From Bacteroidia bacterium (lineage in GTDB: Bacteria; Bacteroidota; Bacteroidia; Bacteroidales; Paludibacteraceae): DNA of 64,000 nucleotides. The notes below the pieces were generated by a model. That model ran no database searches. It saw nothing but the letters and a program-made list of their open reading frames with translations, and was not told the origin of the DNA. A program made the translations under genes and the position numbers. The DNA lies in assembly GCA_021152555.1 (NCBI GenBank), contig JAGKVE010000002.1:1-64000 (forward strand), given 5' to 3'. This document shows, one piece after another, positions 62,613 through 64,000 of the stretch; position 1 is the stretch's first letter, and each line of letters opens with the position of its first letter.

Positions 62613-63853
62613 CGTGCTAATTTGATTTCGTTCCACATCTCGAGTAACATCTCCTGGCTATCGCCGGCATCGTGCATCAGGGCGCAGCGGTCGATAATAC
62701 TCTTGTCTGCGTAATAAACGGGGTTCAGGTTCAATGCGTGTGGGTCAAGCATTTCGCCGTTCACGTCTATTGGCTTGTCGCCGAAGAAATAACTGGCGTC
62801 AACGGTCTCCGGCCATTCCTCATCATCGTTCTGCTCGTCTAAGATGATTGCGGCAGCTTTCTCGCCTCCGGCGCAGGATACGTAACCTATCTCGTCCATG
62901 TTTGCCAGCGCGTTGTCCGCACGGCACATATAGTCGATGAAATAGGTAGCGGCTTTCACGTTCTTTGCGTATTTAGGGATGACCCAGCCGTCAAACCATA
63001 CGTTCGAACCCTCTTGCGGCACAATATAATCAAGCATAACTCCCATCTCGGCTGCTTCCTCGATAGCGAACTGTGCATCGCCGGACCAGCTCAGGTTCAT
63101 CCATGCTTTGCCTTTGGTCATCTCCTCTTTGCCGAAATCCACTTCCCATCCGCAAATCTGTTTCTTGGCGTTCAGCAGTACCTCTTTGACGGCAGCCACG
63201 CGTTCCGGCGTGATGTCGCGTACCAGTTCGTCACGGGTCACTTCGCCTGACTCAATCTGATCCTTGAAAGCATAGAGAACGAGTACCGAATATACATCGC
63301 GGAACGCATCTTTCATGAGAATACGGTTCTCAAATCTCGGATCCAGTACTGCACCCCAAGAAGCCAAGTCCTCGCGGTTGACATACTGCGGGTTGTATAT
63401 AAATCCGGTCGTGCCCCACATGTAACCAACCGTGTAGTCGCTCACTTTGATGTCTGCGCTCGGCGCCATCTGTTGGAATTTCTCCGTCACGAACGGGGAG
63501 ATGTTGTCGAAATAATAGATGGAGTCAGCGATCAGTTCTTTCTGAATCGGCTGTACCAGACCTTTCTTTAACATACGCTCGATAATGTACTCCGACGGGC
63601 AGAAGACGTCGTAGTCCTCGTGACCGACTTCGATCTTCGTCAGCGCGGTCTCGTTGATGTCGAAGGTCTCATAAACCAACTCCACTTTCTCACCGGTCTG
63701 TGCGTAGTACCAGGACTCGAAGTTCGCCTTGACGTCCTCGTCAATGTAGTCCGCCCAGTTCAGCACTTTGAGTTGATGTGCGCGGTCGGAACCGCCGCAG
63801 GAACTTAACACGATGGCTGCGATAGCCAGCATGGAAACAAATACTTTTTTCAT
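62609..63853 (-). CDS. potD: Polyamine ABC transporter substrate-binding lipoprotein
   Basis: This 414-residue lipoprotein has a lipobox LSSC with the acylated cysteine at 19. It belongs to the PotD/PotF family, which captures spermidine or putrescine and passes it to the PotABC membrane complex. Family marks are LKVLNWADYIDEDV at the start of the mature chain, YDVFCPSEYIIERM, VGYMWGTTGFIYN, WMNLSWSGDAQFAIEEA and VWFDGWVIPKYAKN. The chain is some 60 residues longer than E. coli PotD, with an acidic insertion near the C-terminus (DEQNDDEEWPE). The stop of potC overlaps its start (ATGA), and its own stop overlaps the TPR gene, so all three are coupled. Confidence 0.93.
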   Translation of the reverse strand: MKKVFVSMLAIAAIVLSSCGGSDRAHQLKVLNWADYIDEDVKANFESWYYAQTGEKVELVYETFDINETALTKIEVGHEDYDVFCPSEYIIERMLKKGLVQPIQKELIADSIYYFDNISPFVTEKFQQMAPSADIKVSDYTVGYMWGTTGFIYNPQYVNREDLASWGAVLDPRFENRILMKDAFRDVYSVLVLYAFKDQIESGEVTRDELVRDITPERVAAVKEVLLNAKKQICGWEVDFGKEEMTKGKAWMNLSWSGDAQFAIEEAAEMGVMLDYIVPQEGSNVWFDGWVIPKYAKNVKAATYFIDYMCRADNALANMDEIGYVSCAGGEKAAAIILDEQNDDEEWPETVDASYFFGDKPIDVNGEMLDPHALNLNPVYYADKSIIDRCALMHDAGDSQEMLLEMWNEIKLAR

Positions 63854-64000
63854 TTCTCTTCTTGTTTAGAGTTACGTATATTGATATAAATTAAAACGGT
63901 CAACATCACTAACAGGATGATGGTAAACAACGGTCTCAGCTCCGGCGTCAGACCGCCTTTGCGGGCATCGGAGTAGATGAATGTACTCAGCGTCTCCAGG
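63850..64000 (-). CDS. potC: Polyamine ABC transporter permease, C-terminal fragment
   Basis: Only the last 49 codons lie in the window. They read ETLSTFIYSDARKGGLTPEL, a hydrophobic helix (LFTIILLVMLTVLIYINI) and a short charged tail ending EEK. The pattern of a TL-x-x-x-IYS segment, a TPEL turn and a final transmembrane helix fits the C-terminus of PotC-type permeases. It overlaps potD by 4 nt. The gene continues beyond the right edge. Confidence 0.8.
   Translation of the reverse strand, partial: LETLSTFIYSDARKGGLTPELRPLFTIILLVMLTVLIYINIRNSKQEEK

Overview
This window looks like a chromosomal segment of a Bacteroidales bacterium (phylum Bacteroidota), probably a gut or rumen commensal. Four things point there. 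Promoters repeatedly take the form TTG, 20 nt, TAnnTTTG. There is a GldJ lipoprotein of the type IX secretion system (T9SS). Several very large secreted proteins carry T9SS-type or T9SS-like C-terminal tails. Core genes include rubrerythrin, Fe-type superoxide dismutase, CdaA and a MetRS with a C-terminal EMAP-like domain. No rRNA, tRNA, CRISPR array or transposase was seen.

Region by region. 1-800 has no convincing protein gene. It holds five to six exact 11-bp tandem repeats downstream of a leftward promoter, a purine-rich stretch with an 89-bp direct repeat, and a sigma54-like promoter with four phased boxes in front of a small heat-shock protein gene. 800-2800 is a stress block: hsp20, sodB and rubrerythrin. 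2935-8192 pairs a T9SS cargo protein with an OmpA/LysM outer-membrane protein. 8249-15226 is housekeeping: metG, an outer-membrane barrel, cdaA-folP, gldJ and gcvH. 15423-35861 is a surface-protein island. It opens with a strongly folded 5' leader and runs through a barrel protein, two paralogous ~1000-residue secreted proteins, a 2873-residue adhesin, a C10 (streptopain-like) protease and a barrel/OmpA protein. 35868-36920 holds a 51-residue secreted peptide gene and a four-helix-bundle-suffix gene flanked on both sides by perfectly phased octamer CTAG arrays. 36967-57768 carries two giant surface proteins (2745 and 3275 aa). The second begins with a family 1 pectate lyase. A GH105-like glycuronyl hydrolase lies between them, and each giant is followed by a small protein with a PLGD/transmembrane/basic tail. 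57803-64000 (minus strand) is a coupled operon: potC (partial), potD, a 998-residue TPR protein and an outer-membrane barrel.

How the genes may work together: the cargo proteins would be exported by Sec and then T9SS, of which only GldJ is present here. A family of related barrel proteins, two fused to OmpA peptidoglycan-binding domains, sits beside several cargo genes. The pectate lyase and GH105 enzyme form a small pectin-degrading unit without SusC/SusD partners in view.

The most unusual signals are: (1) heptamer and octamer tandem arrays of differing sequence scattered at gene ends, in signal peptides and inside a protease propeptide; (2) a short C-terminal module shared by five large proteins that is not the classical T9SS tail; (3) the PLGD small proteins paired with the giants; (4) the long hairpin leader at 15494-15662; (5) the phased sigma54-like control region of hsp20. 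All assignments come from reading the sequence; no database search was run.
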